Source: Haemophilus haemolyticus_L (lineage in GTDB: Bacteria; Pseudomonadota; Gammaproteobacteria; Enterobacterales; Pasteurellaceae). Taken from it: 64,000 nt of DNA. Below are positions 37,139 to 46,767 of the stretch, one piece after another. Position numbers and translations under genes: made by a program. The notes beneath the pieces are model-generated. The model ran no database searches, was not told the DNA's origin, and was given only the letters and a program-made list of their open reading frames with translations. Within the stretch, counting starts at the first letter, position 1; each line of letters opens with the position of its first letter. The stretch is taken from positions 1 through 64,000 of the forward strand of contig NZ_QQGY01000002.1 of NCBI RefSeq assembly GCF_003490595.1, given 5' to 3'.

Positions 37139-37777
37139 TTATGCAAATAAACGATCTGCAGCTACGCTCATAACCAAACCGTTTTCAAGCTGAACACGTG
37201 CTGAATCTTTTAGCACTTCCACTACTGTTGCTTTTTTCGCATGATCGCCAGCTTTTACTTTCACCACAGAACCAACAGAAATTTGTGAAAAATCAACCGC
37301 ACTTAATGACGGCTTATTGAAATGTTTAGCATTTTTATTTGCAGGTTTACGTGGGCGTTGTTTCTGCTGTGCTTTTTTCGCTGCAGCCTCTGCCTTACGT
37401 TTTTCAGCAACACGAGCTTTAGCATCAGCAAGCTGTTGAGCTGCATGGACTACATGTTCCGCTTCTAATACTCCGGCTGGATTACCTTGTAAATCTACGC
37501 GCACCGCGCCTTCTCGACAGCCATGTAAATAACGCCAATTTGATGTGTATTGACGAAGAGCCTGACGCAACTGAGTTTTGCTTACACGCTCATCATCTTC
37601 TAATGCTTCCGCTAAATCTTGGAATAAACCAATTTTTAATGGTTTTGCTTCGCCTTCTAAAATAAAGCAAAGAGGGAATTTTTCAGCCAAATACGCAATA
37701 ATATCTTTTGTATTGGTTAATTTTTGTGAATTTACTTGCGCATCAGTGGTCTGAACGCCAGATTGAGAATCAGTCAT
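37139..37777 (-). CDS. proQ: RNA chaperone ProQ
   Basis: Global RNA-binding protein of the FinO family that binds small RNAs and mRNA 3' ends. 212 residues. FinO domain at about 22-130 (AYLAEKFPLCF, YTSNWRYLHGCREGAVRVDL). A lysine/alanine-rich linker follows (KAEAAAKKAQQKQRPRKPA), then a C-terminal Tudor-like domain (ISVGSVVKVKAGDHAKKATVVE). It is co-transcribed with prc and divergent from letA with about 180 bp between starts. Confidence 0.97.
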   Translation of the reverse strand: MTDSQSGVQTTDAQVNSQKLTNTKDIIAYLAEKFPLCFILEGEAKPLKIGLFQDLAEALEDDERVSKTQLRQALRQYTSNWRYLHGCREGAVRVDLQGNPAGVLEAEHVVHAAQQLADAKARVAEKRKAEAAAKKAQQKQRPRKPANKNAKHFNKPSLSAVDFSQISVGSVVKVKAGDHAKKATVVEVLKDSARVQLENGLVMSVAADRLFA

Positions 37778-37956
37778 GTTAGTTATCCTAGGGTAAATAT
37801 AAACCGAGTTAGTTTATCGCACTTTTTACAAAATTTACAATTAATCACAACATTGTGAATAAATTTTACACAAAAATAGTCAAAATCACTTCCCATATAT
37901 ACTTAAACAAGGCTAAAATGCGCCGTTTTTAACAACCGAATAAAAGATAATCCTTC

Positions 37957-39207
37957 GTGCAAGAATCAAACCTCACACAAAAATCATTTCAAATTATAAA
38001 ATGCGAAGAATGTGATGCTAGCGTAGAAACACCTTTAATATTAAATAAAAATGAACAAGCTGAATGTCCACGTTGCCATCATCATTTAGCGACAGGTGGG
38101 CGTTGGTCTGTTCATCGTTGCGCTATGGTTGCTTTATCAATCCTTATTTTGATGCCATTTGCCTTGAGTTATCCCCTATTAAGTCTTCATTTATTAGGTG
38201 TCAAAATTGACGCATCTATTTGGGAAGGTATTTGGAAAATGTCAGTGGCAGGCTATGAATACACTGCCTTTATGGTGTTTATTTGTGCCGTTGTCATGCC
38301 AATTACCTTTGCAATTTTAGTCATCATGCTCTGGATTGCAAAAATTTTGCATATAAAACCACGCAGTGTTTTACTTTTTTTAGGTTACATAAAACCCTGG
38401 GTGATGTTTGATGTATATTTAGTCGCACTAGGTGTAACAATGTTCAAAGTACGTGAATATGCAACACTGGAAATTAATGTTTATTTAATTCCCTTTATTT
38501 TCACCGCACTTTTGACAACCTTACTTTTTATCAAATTAAACCTTAAAGCGCTATGGAAAGAGTTTTATCCCGAAAATGAACCAGCTTATGATGCAAACAA
38601 TATTGAATTATGTGATGCTTGTAACTATACATTTTCAAAAAATGGTATTCATTACGATAAAAAGAACAACCCACGATGTCCGCGCTGTTTATCGCCTGTT
38701 CATATTTCAGATAATATTAAGTTACAACGCACTTGGGCAAGTTTAATTGCAGGGATTATTATGCTTTTCCCAGCAAATTTATTACCCATATCAGGCATTT
38801 ATTTAACAGGTTCGCTCTCTGAAGATACATTAATATCTGGTGTAATTTCTTTTGTGAACATGGGCAGTTATTTTGTTGCTTTCGTGGTATTCTTTGCGAG
38901 TATTTTTGTCCCAATCAGTAAAGCTGTAATTTTACTTTATTTACTAAGTTGTGTTCATTTTAAATGGCGACACTCTATTAAATGGCAAATACGTTTATTG
39001 CATATTGTGCATTTCGTTGGGCGCTGGTCGATGCTCGATTTATTTGTATTAGCCTTAATGATGTCACTCGTAACACGTGGTGAAATTATTAATTTTACCG
39101 TTGGTCCTGGTGCTTTTTACTTCGGTGCTGCCGTATTTTGCAGCATGATTTCAACCTCACAATTTGATAGTCGATTAATTTGGAAAATTTATGACAGAGA
39201 AAAATAG
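37957..39207 (+). CDS. letA: Inner-membrane lipid-transport protein LetA (YebS/PqiA family)
   Basis: 416 residues from a GTG start at 37957; no clear ribosome binding site, so the start is less certain. Two tandem repeats each have a zinc-ribbon (CEECDASVE and CPRCHHHL; CDACNYTF and CPRCLSPV) followed by four membrane helices, the PqiA-domain layout. LetA is the inner-membrane partner of LetB and moves phospholipids toward or from the outer membrane. The coding end overlaps letB by 17 bases, so they are translated together. The divergent proQ-prc neighbours match the yebS-yebT locus of E. coli. Confidence 0.92.
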   Translation: MQESNLTQKSFQIIKCEECDASVETPLILNKNEQAECPRCHHHLATGGRWSVHRCAMVALSILILMPFALSYPLLSLHLLGVKIDASIWEGIWKMSVAGYEYTAFMVFICAVVMPITFAILVIMLWIAKILHIKPRSVLLFLGYIKPWVMFDVYLVALGVTMFKVREYATLEINVYLIPFIFTALLTTLLFIKLNLKALWKEFYPENEPAYDANNIELCDACNYTFSKNGIHYDKKNNPRCPRCLSPVHISDNIKLQRTWASLIAGIIMLFPANLLPISGIYLTGSLSEDTLISGVISFVNMGSYFVAFVVFFASIFVPISKAVILLYLLSCVHFKWRHSIKWQIRLLHIVHFVGRWSMLDLFVLALMMSLVTRGEIINFTVGPGAFYFGAAVFCSMISTSQFDSRLIWKIYDREK

Positions 39208-41833
39208 TTCTTCAATGAAAGATCAACATACAGAAATGACAGCGGCAGTTCGAAAAACTCGTCGTATTTCTCCATTTTGGTTACTTCCCTTTATTGCATT
39301 ATGTATTGGGGCAATTTTATTCTTCCAAATAGTTAAGGAACGCGGCACAAGCATCACGATTACCTTTACCAATGGTTCAGGTATCGTTGCGGATAAAACA
39401 CAAGTTCGCTACCAAGGTTTACAAATTGGTGTGGTGAAAAAAGTAAATTTCACAGATAACATGCAAAAAGTGGAAGTTGTTGCCAATATCAATCCTGAAG
39501 CGTCAAGTATTTTGCGTGAAAATACAAAATTCTGGCTTGTCCAACCAAATGTTTCACTTGCAGGCATTTCAGGTTTAGATTCTCTCGTGTCAGGTAATTA
39601 CATCACTCTTCAACCGGGTGATGGCGATCGCGAAGATGAATTTATTGCGGAAGAACAAGGCCCTATTGCACAAGTTTCCGCAGGAGATTTATTGATTCAC
39701 TTAATTTCTGATGATTTAGGCTCAATTTCTATTGGTGCATCCGTCTATTTTAAAAAATTACCTGTAGGAAAAATTTACGATTACCGCATTAATAAAGACA
39801 ATAAAGTAGAAATAGATGTGGTGATTGATAAAGCCTATGCACAATTTGTGAAAAAAGATTCACGTTTTTGGAATATTAGTGGCATTAACGCTAACATTAG
39901 CCCATCAGGCTTAAATCTAAATGTAGAAAGTTTAAATGCAGTTGTACAAGGTGCTGTTTCTTTTGACTCTCCAGCTGACAGCCCAAAGGCAGATGAAAAT
40001 AGTCATTTCACGCTCTATACCAATTTAAAAGCCGCAAAACGTGGAATTGAAATCAACGTAAATATCCCAGCTTCTGCTGGTCTCGTTGCAGGACAGACCG
40101 AAGTTTATTCTCAAGATAATCCTATCGGGATTCTTTCTAAAATAAGTGCGGTTGAAAATAACGATGAAATTTTAGAAGGCAGTTTATTGATAGATCCAAA
40201 CCAAGCCTCTTTATTTAAAGCGAATAGCAAAATCGTACTTCGCAATAAAAAAACGGATCTTGGTAATTTAGCAGATCCCAAAAAATTCTTTCGTGGCGAA
40301 TATTTTGATGTCATTGCTGGAGATGGTGAAACTAAGCATCAGTTTGATGTCATTAAAGAAAATGAGTTATTACTCAATGCACCTAATACATTGGTTTTAA
40401 CACTCACTGCACCAGAAAATTATGGTGTAAGTGAAGGGCAAAATGTGTTTTATAACAACATGCCAATCGGACAAATTGTTTCACAAAAAGTGGATGTAAA
40501 TGGCGTGCAATTTAAAGCAGCGATTGCATCCGAATATCGCAATTTAATTCACGAAAATACACAATTTGTCGCAGCAACCAACTTTGATATCAGAGTTGGA
40601 TTAGACGGATTGCGTTTTGAATCCGCGACACCAGAAAAATGGTTACAAGGTGGCGTACGAATACTAACGAAACAAGGTCAGGGAAAAGCTAAAGATAGCT
40701 ATCCGCTTTATCAAAATATCAGCAATGCTGAACATGGCATCACAGGAAATATTCTTACGCCAACGATAACCTTACAAACCCAAACGTTACCAAGCATTGA
40801 TAAAGGCTCTCTCGTACTATATCGTCAATTTGAAGTGGGAAAAGTGTTAAATATCAAACCTCAAACTAATAGCTTTGATGTAGAAGTTTATATTTACCCT
40901 GCCTATCAGCATTTGTTGACAGATAAAAGCCGATTTTGGGTGGAAAGTGCGGCGAAAATTGATATCACACCTAAAGGAATTAGCATTCAAGCAATGCCAC
41001 TTGCGCGTTCCTTAAAAGGTGCGATTAGCTTTGATAATAGTGGTTCGGGCAATAATCGAATACTTTACGCAAATGAAAGTTATGCAAAATCCATCGGACT
41101 TGCCATCACCTTAACGGCAGATGATGCAACCAATCTGAGTAAAGGGATGAATCTGCGCTATTTAGGTTTAGATGTGGGGCAAATTGACAGTATTCAGCTT
41201 GATGCAAAATCTAAACGCATCACAGCAAAAGCGTTAATCAACCCTAATTATATAAATATGATTGCAAAAGAAGGTTCTAACTTTACGATTATCTCTCCAC
41301 AAATTTCAGCAAGTGGAATAGATAACCTTGATAGCTTATTACAGCCTTATATCGATATTGAAATTGGGAATGGTAAACCAAAAACACAATTCAATTTAGC
41401 GCAAACAGCGCCACAACGTAATAAATTTAGTAATGGTACGCCATTTATTTTAGAAACACGTGATGCCATGAATTTAAGTGAAGGTTCACCAATTCTTTAT
41501 CGAGGCGTAGAAGTGGGGACCGTGAAAAAATTTGAGCTTAACAGTCTTGGTGATCGCGTCTTAGTGCATATTGCAATTATGCCAAAATATAGTCATCTTG
41601 TTCGACAAAATACAGAATTTTGGATTGCATCGGGTTATGACTTTACCTTAGGCTGGAAAGGTGCGATATTTAATACAGGAAGTGTTCAACAGTTGCTAAA
41701 AGGTGGTATTTCTTTCTCCACACCAGCAGAAAAAGAAATTCAACCACAGGCGCAGCCAAACAAACGTTTCTTACTTCAAATAAAACGCCCTGAAGAAGTA
41801 CAAACCTGGGGAAGCGGCGCGTTACCACAATAA
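39191..41833 (+). CDS. letB: Lipid-transport tunnel protein LetB (YebT), seven MCE domains
   Basis: 880 residues: a short cytoplasmic tail, one membrane helix (about 31-50), then seven MCE domains. I count seven by the repeated pattern 'G..V.Y....VG.V' (for example VRYQGLQIGVVKKV, VYFKKLPVGKIYDY, VFYNNMPIGQIVSQ, NLRYLGLDVGQIDS, ILYRGVEVGTVKKF). Seven is the LetB count, whereas PqiB has three, so it is not PqiB. Stacked hexameric rings form a lipid tunnel across the periplasm. It overlaps letA by 17 bases. A strong bidirectional terminator follows. Confidence 0.93.
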   Translation: MTEKNSSSMKDQHTEMTAAVRKTRRISPFWLLPFIALCIGAILFFQIVKERGTSITITFTNGSGIVADKTQVRYQGLQIGVVKKVNFTDNMQKVEVVANINPEASSILRENTKFWLVQPNVSLAGISGLDSLVSGNYITLQPGDGDREDEFIAEEQGPIAQVSAGDLLIHLISDDLGSISIGASVYFKKLPVGKIYDYRINKDNKVEIDVVIDKAYAQFVKKDSRFWNISGINANISPSGLNLNVESLNAVVQGAVSFDSPADSPKADENSHFTLYTNLKAAKRGIEINVNIPASAGLVAGQTEVYSQDNPIGILSKISAVENNDEILEGSLLIDPNQASLFKANSKIVLRNKKTDLGNLADPKKFFRGEYFDVIAGDGETKHQFDVIKENELLLNAPNTLVLTLTAPENYGVSEGQNVFYNNMPIGQIVSQKVDVNGVQFKAAIASEYRNLIHENTQFVAATNFDIRVGLDGLRFESATPEKWLQGGVRILTKQGQGKAKDSYPLYQNISNAEHGITGNILTPTITLQTQTLPSIDKGSLVLYRQFEVGKVLNIKPQTNSFDVEVYIYPAYQHLLTDKSRFWVESAAKIDITPKGISIQAMPLARSLKGAISFDNSGSGNNRILYANESYAKSIGLAITLTADDATNLSKGMNLRYLGLDVGQIDSIQLDAKSKRITAKALINPNYINMIAKEGSNFTIISPQISASGIDNLDSLLQPYIDIEIGNGKPKTQFNLAQTAPQRNKFSNGTPFILETRDAMNLSEGSPILYRGVEVGTVKKFELNSLGDRVLVHIAIMPKYSHLVRQNTEFWIASGYDFTLGWKGAIFNTGSVQQLLKGGISFSTPAEKEIQPQAQPNKRFLLQIKRPEEVQTWGSGALPQ

Positions 41834-41835
41834 AT

Positions 41836-41878
41836 AAAAAATGGATTAAACGGTAAAAGGTTTAATCCATTTTTTATT
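41836..41878 (+). terminator. Bidirectional terminator after letB
   Basis: AAAAAATGGATTAAAC pairs with GTTTAATCCATTTTTT across an 8-nt loop. It lies between convergent genes (letB and the patatin-like gene). Confidence 0.85.
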
Positions 41879-42719
41879 ATCGATTTAAATAACCCAATAA
41901 ATTTTTCCACTGTAATTGCATATCTTTTATACCCAACTCATACATTGCCTGCAATTTATTGGGATCTTTTTCAATACGCTTAATCTTCAAATCAACTGAA
42001 GGTCGAATAACAAAAATATCGCCTTTTTCTGCTAGCTTAATCACATTTTCAACTTGTCGATTATACATGGCATAACGCTGATTTACGGCATCTGCAAAAT
42101 GTGGATAACGTCGATAAAACCATTTGGCAATCCAAGCCATTGGCTTAGATTTTCTATAATCTAAAGTGCGGGTAAGAATAACAATGATTTTATCGTATCC
42201 TAGCTTCTGCATTTGTTCGACAGGAATAGAATCCGCAATAGCGCCATCCAAATAAGGAATCCCGTCTATCTCAACAGGACGAGAAACATAAGGCATAGCG
42301 GAAGTGGCGCGCAACACTTCCATTTGCGTCAAAGGATCTGTTAATTTGACATACTCTGCTTGTGCAGTTTGTAAATTAGTCACAGCTACATAAAAATCGA
42401 TATCTGATTCTTTAAACGTTTTATTATCAAACACATCATATTTGAAAGGTACTTCATAAAAAGCAAAGTCTTTATTCACGATATTTCCAGTGTTCACCAA
42501 ACTTTTAAAACTGATATAACGCTTATCTGATATAAATTTCTTGTTATAACGAATTGCCCGCCCTTTTTGCCGAGAAGGATAATTAACGCCAAACAATGCA
42601 CCTGCTGAAACGGAAATAATTCCATCCACCCAAAAATCTTTATCTAAGAAGGTATCTAGCACTCCCGCGGTGTACATACCTCGCATCGCTCCACCTTCTA
42701 ATACTAAGCCAATTTTCAT
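41877..42719 (-). CDS. Patatin-like phospholipase (YjjU-like)
   Basis: 280 residues from the ATG at 42719 (begins MKIGLVLEGGAMRG); the frame extends to 42836, but the extra N-terminus overlaps lptG and looks unlike coding sequence. The oxyanion loop EGGAMRG and the DGA dyad (YLDGAIADS, catalytic Asp) are present. The nucleophile elbow reads ISVSAGAL, so the first glycine of GxSxG is Ser. A lipid acyl hydrolase is inferred, possibly acting at the inner membrane. It lies 86 bp downstream of lptG and may be co-transcribed with lptFG. Confidence 0.82.
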   Translation of the reverse strand: MKIGLVLEGGAMRGMYTAGVLDTFLDKDFWVDGIISVSAGALFGVNYPSRQKGRAIRYNKKFISDKRYISFKSLVNTGNIVNKDFAFYEVPFKYDVFDNKTFKESDIDFYVAVTNLQTAQAEYVKLTDPLTQMEVLRATSAMPYVSRPVEIDGIPYLDGAIADSIPVEQMQKLGYDKIIVILTRTLDYRKSKPMAWIAKWFYRRYPHFADAVNQRYAMYNRQVENVIKLAEKGDIFVIRPSVDLKIKRIEKDPNKLQAMYELGIKDMQLQWKNLLGYLNR

Positions 42720-42805
42720 TGATTTTTTAACTTCTTCCATTTGAAAACAACACATAAAAATATTGCGTGCCATTTCTGAACACGCAATTATTTGAACAAT
42801 CTGGA

Positions 42806-43882
42806 TTAATCCCGTTTCCGACTCAGCAACCACCAAATCATCACAATAAATAGTAAACTTGGCATTAATGCACCAAAAACAGCAGGCATGTTATAAACAA
42901 TGCTCATTTGCCCGAAAATTTCATTTACGACATAGAACAAAAAGCCAAAACAGATGCCCGTTACAATTCTTGCCCCCGCAGTCACACTGCGTAGTGATCC
43001 AAAAATAAAAGATAATGCCAATAACATCATTACGCCAACAGATACAGGTTGGAAAATTTTCCGCCAGAATGTGAGTTCAAAGCGACTCACATCCTGACCT
43101 GTTTCACGTAAAAATGAAATGTAATTATACAAACCTGAAATAGACAGTGATGTAGGACGCAAAGAAACCGCGCCTAATTTATCTGGCGTTAAATTTGTTT
43201 CCCATTTTTCTGATAAGCGATTACTTGTCGTGATTTCATCTTTGCTAATCATAGAATGGTTCACTTGACGTAAAGTCCATTTACTTTCATCTTCCGAATA
43301 ACTTGCTTGGTTAGCATGTTTCAACTCCGTCAAATTGCGATGCTGATCAAAAGTATAAATATAAATATCGTTTAATTTTGCGTCATCGGTAACACGTCGA
43401 ACAAACACAAAATTATTACCATCTTTTGCCCAAACCCCATTTTTCATGGAAAGCATTGAACCACCAGAAAGCGCTCGAGCACGCATATCACGTGCGAACT
43501 GTTCTGTTTGCGGAATCCCCCACTCACCAATCACCATGGTTAACAACACTAATGGTAATGCGGTTTTCATCACAGCCATTCCGATTTTAAAACGAGAAAA
43601 TCCTGCGGCTTGCATCACAACAAGTTCGCTTCGACTCGCAAGGTTGCCCAAAGCCATTAGGGCACCAAGCAATGCAGCCATAGGAAAGAAAGTTTCGATA
43701 TCTTTTGGAATGGTTAAGCCAGTAAAAGCCACCGCTTGCCAAATATCATAAGTACCTTTACCTACGCTACGAAATTGTTCCACAAATTTGATAATAGCAG
43801 AGAGCCCAACCAATGTAAGCAAAGTGGCAAAAATCGAGCCAAGAATACTTTTTCCAATATAACGATCGAGGGTATTCATCAT
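42806..43882 (-). CDS. lptG: LPS export permease LptG
   Basis: 358 residues; six membrane helices with a large periplasmic beta-jellyroll between helices 3 and 4. With LptF and the ATPase LptB it extracts lipooligosaccharide from the inner membrane and loads the Lpt bridge. N-terminal MNTLDRYIGKSILGSIFATL and the helix-containing MALGNLASRSELVVMQAAGFS (coupling region to LptB) are conserved. It follows lptF after 4 bp. Confidence 0.96.
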   Translation of the reverse strand: MMNTLDRYIGKSILGSIFATLLTLVGLSAIIKFVEQFRSVGKGTYDIWQAVAFTGLTIPKDIETFFPMAALLGALMALGNLASRSELVVMQAAGFSRFKIGMAVMKTALPLVLLTMVIGEWGIPQTEQFARDMRARALSGGSMLSMKNGVWAKDGNNFVFVRRVTDDAKLNDIYIYTFDQHRNLTELKHANQASYSEDESKWTLRQVNHSMISKDEITTSNRLSEKWETNLTPDKLGAVSLRPTSLSISGLYNYISFLRETGQDVSRFELTFWRKIFQPVSVGVMMLLALSFIFGSLRSVTAGARIVTGICFGFLFYVVNEIFGQMSIVYNMPAVFGALMPSLLFIVMIWWLLSRKRD

Positions 43883-43886
43883 TTGC

Positions 43887-44981
43887 TTATCCTTTTCTAC
43901 TGAATAAATGGCGGAATTTATACATCGCAGCGCTATCCCAACCGTTTAACACGATACCAAGCAACAAAAAGCCAATATTAACAAGAGGCATAAAAATAGC
44001 AGCATCTAATTTTCCTGCTGCCCCCGCAGATTTAAAGGAACTTTGTAATAAAAAATAAATTAAATAGAGTAAAAGTGCGGGTAAAATTTTGGCAAATCTA
44101 CCTTGTCGAGGATTTACACGACTTAACGGTACAGCAATTAACGCCATGAGTGGAACCGCAAGGATTAATGTAATACGCCAATGCAATTCCGACTTCGCAG
44201 AAGGAGAATCTAAACCGATAAGTTGCGATAACGTTAATTCCGCGACTTCATCATTCGTATTTTCTGTTTCCTGATGCCCTAAATAGGCTTGATATTCATC
44301 AAAATGCGTAATGCGGAAATCAGGCAAAACAGACGTACCTTCAACTCGTTGCGTATTTTGTAAATTCAAAATTTGATCGCCATTTGGCAGCGCTTTTAAT
44401 TCGCCTTTTTCAGCAGTTACGACGGATGGTTTTGTTTGTCCTTTTGGCGCAGTTTGGAACAAATACACGTCATTAATTTGATTTTCCTTGATACTATCAA
44501 TAAATAAAACAAAATTGTTGTTATTTGTTGATATAAACTGACCAGAAGCAAGCCCCCCCATTGTAGGATTCGCTTTGGCATCTTCCACAATTGCAGCTTG
44601 TTTTTGAATTGACCAAGGCGAAAGCCACAAGATGTTATAAGCAGCAAGTCCCGCTGTAATCAATGAAAGCATTAACGCCACACGCACTAAAACACGTTGC
44701 CCGACACCACAAGCTCGCATCACCGTTATTTCACTTTCAGCGTAAAGACGACCAAAAGTGAGTAAAATCGCAATAAACAAACATAATGGCAACATTAATT
44801 GTGCCATAGCAGGCATGCCTAGCCCAAGTAAGGAAAATACCAAGTCAGCTGGCACTTTACCATTAGCCGCAGATCCAAGTACGCGCACTAACTGCTGAGA
44901 GAAAAATATCAGTAATAAAATGAACAAAATGGCGACTTGGCTCTTAAATACTTCTTTCGTTAAATATCGAATTAAAATCAT
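43887..44981 (-). CDS. lptF: LPS export permease LptF
   Basis: 364 residues with the same six-helix and periplasmic jellyroll layout as LptG; the pair forms the channel. The N-terminal ILIRYLTKEVFKSQVAIL and ESEITVMRACGVGQRVLVRV coupling region are conserved. The coding sequence contains a G7 tract (minus strand, 44554-44560, encoding MGGL) that is evidently tolerated in this essential gene. It is divergent from pepA. Confidence 0.96.
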   Translation of the reverse strand: MILIRYLTKEVFKSQVAILFILLLIFFSQQLVRVLGSAANGKVPADLVFSLLGLGMPAMAQLMLPLCLFIAILLTFGRLYAESEITVMRACGVGQRVLVRVALMLSLITAGLAAYNILWLSPWSIQKQAAIVEDAKANPTMGGLASGQFISTNNNNFVLFIDSIKENQINDVYLFQTAPKGQTKPSVVTAEKGELKALPNGDQILNLQNTQRVEGTSVLPDFRITHFDEYQAYLGHQETENTNDEVAELTLSQLIGLDSPSAKSELHWRITLILAVPLMALIAVPLSRVNPRQGRFAKILPALLLYLIYFLLQSSFKSAGAAGKLDAAIFMPLVNIGFLLLGIVLNGWDSAAMYKFRHLFSRKG

Positions 44982-45088
44982 CTTATTTCGTTTGTTTTTC
45001 TAAATCTAAAACGGGGGAAAACTGGATAAAATCGGTCGCGTATGATACCTTATTTTCGCTGAATTAAACAGAAATTTAAGGACATCAA

Positions 45089-46564
45089 ATGAAATATCAA
45101 GCAAAAAACACCGCACTTTCTCAAGCCACTGATTGCATTGTTTTAGGCATCTATGAAAACAATGAATTTTCAAAATGTTTTAATGAAATCGATCAATTAA
45201 CACAAGGCTATTTAAACAACTTGGTTAAATCTGGTGAACTGACGGGAAAATTAGCGCAAACCGTTTTACTTCGTGATCTTCAAGGTTTGGCTGCAAAACG
45301 CCTATTAATCGTTGGCTGTGGCAAAAAAGGAGAACTCACGGAGCGTCAATATAAACAAATCATCCAAGCTGTATTAAAAACGCTAAAAGAAACCAACGCG
45401 CGCGAAGTCATTTCTTATTTGACTGAAATTGAATTAAAAGATCGCGATCTTTATTGGAATATCCGCTTTGCCATTGAAACGATTGAACACACCAATTATC
45501 AATTTGATCATTTCAAATCTCAAAAAGCAGAAGCTTCTGTTTTAGAATCTTTCATCTTCAATACAGATTGTGATCAAGCACAACAAGCCATTGCTCATGC
45601 CAATGCGATTAGCTCAGGCATAAAAGCAGCACGCGACATCGCAAATATGCCACCAAATATCTGCAACCCCGCTTATCTTGCTGAGCAAGCAAAAAATTTA
45701 GCAGAAAATTCTACCGCACTTTCATTGAAAGTTGTGGATGAAGAAGAAATGGCAAAACTTGGAATGAACGCTTATCTTGCCGTCTCAAAAGGCTCTGAAA
45801 ACCGTGCTTATATGTCTATTTTAACATTCAATAATGCACCAGATAAAAACGCCAAACCAATTGTACTTGTAGGCAAAGGATTAACCTTTGATGCAGGCGG
45901 TATTTCACTTAAACCTGCCGCTGACATGGATGAAATGAAATATGATATGTGCGGTGCAGCCTCTGTCTTCGGCACAATGAAAGCCATTGCCGAGTTGAAC
46001 TTGCCATTAAACGTTATTGGTGTTTTAGCAGGTTGTGAAAATCTGCCAGATGGTAATGCTTATCGCCCAGGCGATATTCTTACTACTATGAACGGTTTAA
46101 CCGTAGAAGTGCTGAATACCGATGCAGAAGGTCGCTTAGTCCTTTGTGATGCCCTTACTTATGTTGAACGTTTTGAACCTGAGCTTGTTATTGATGTTGC
46201 AACCTTGACGGGGGCTTGTGTGGTTGCCCTTGGGCAACACAATAGCGGCTTAGTTTCTACAGATAACGATCTTGCCAATGCACTACTCCAAGCGGCAACA
46301 GAAACCACAGACAAAGCGTGGCGTTTACCATTAAGCGAAGAATATCAAGAGCAACTGAAATCACCTTTTGCCGATCTTGCCAACATTGGCGGTCGCTGGG
46401 GTGGCGCAATTACAGCGGGTGCATTTTTGTCTAACTTCACGAAAAAATATCGCTGGGCACATTTAGACATTGCTGGTACGGCTTGGCTACAAGGCACCAA
46501 TAAAGGTGCAACTGGCCGCCCAGTTTCGCTATTAACCCAATTTTTGATTAATCAAACAAAATAA
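45089..46564 (+). CDS. pepA: Leucyl aminopeptidase A
   Basis: Two-metal cytosolic aminopeptidase (M17), 491 residues; the E. coli homologue also binds DNA as a XerCD accessory factor and pyrimidine regulator. Catalytic signatures: LVGKGLTFDAGGISLKPAADM (about 260-280, Lys and Asp metal ligands) and NTDAEGRLVLCDAL (about 343-356). The last 429 bp (46136-46564) are repeated at 50259-50687 with roughly 30 differences by eye count, about 93% identity. The 3' end marks the left edge of the accessory region. Confidence 0.98.
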   Translation: MKYQAKNTALSQATDCIVLGIYENNEFSKCFNEIDQLTQGYLNNLVKSGELTGKLAQTVLLRDLQGLAAKRLLIVGCGKKGELTERQYKQIIQAVLKTLKETNAREVISYLTEIELKDRDLYWNIRFAIETIEHTNYQFDHFKSQKAEASVLESFIFNTDCDQAQQAIAHANAISSGIKAARDIANMPPNICNPAYLAEQAKNLAENSTALSLKVVDEEEMAKLGMNAYLAVSKGSENRAYMSILTFNNAPDKNAKPIVLVGKGLTFDAGGISLKPAADMDEMKYDMCGAASVFGTMKAIAELNLPLNVIGVLAGCENLPDGNAYRPGDILTTMNGLTVEVLNTDAEGRLVLCDALTYVERFEPELVIDVATLTGACVVALGQHNSGLVSTDNDLANALLQAATETTDKAWRLPLSEEYQEQLKSPFADLANIGGRWGGAITAGAFLSNFTKKYRWAHLDIAGTAWLQGTNKGATGRPVSLLTQFLINQTK

Positions 46565-46720
46565 ACCAACGAAAAACAGATAGCGCACGCTAGAAAGCCT
46601 GTGCTATCTTGTCGTTTTACGACACAATTAAATAAATTAAAATACGCTTGTTTTTATCGTTATTTAATTAAAAAAATTTGATCAAAAATCACATAATCTT
46701 TAGAATACTCAGAACTAAGG

Positions 46721-46747
46721 TTGTATTATAAATTAATCTGTTACAAT
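46721..46747 (+). promoter_or_regulatory. Candidate promoter with extended -10 upstream of the repeat array
   Basis: TTGTAT (46721-46726) and TACAAT (46742-46747) are separated by 15 bp, and TG one base before TACAAT gives an extended -10. If used, transcription starts near 46754, so the repeats are in the mRNA leader. This is sequence resemblance only. Confidence 0.4.
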
Positions 46748-46767
46748 TTAAGGAGAAAATCAATACA

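Noticed and set aside
39191..41833. PqiB rather than LetB
   Set aside because: Seven MCE domains and 880 residues; PqiB has three MCE domains.
42720..42836. Longer N-terminus for the patatin-like protein
   Set aside because: It overlaps lptG, lacks a ribosome binding site and does not resemble family N-termini.
44554..44560. G7 tract in lptF (minus strand) as a phase-variable switch
   Set aside because: lptF is essential and the frame is intact; the tract encodes conserved residues (MGGL). It serves as a caution that G7 need not be unstable.
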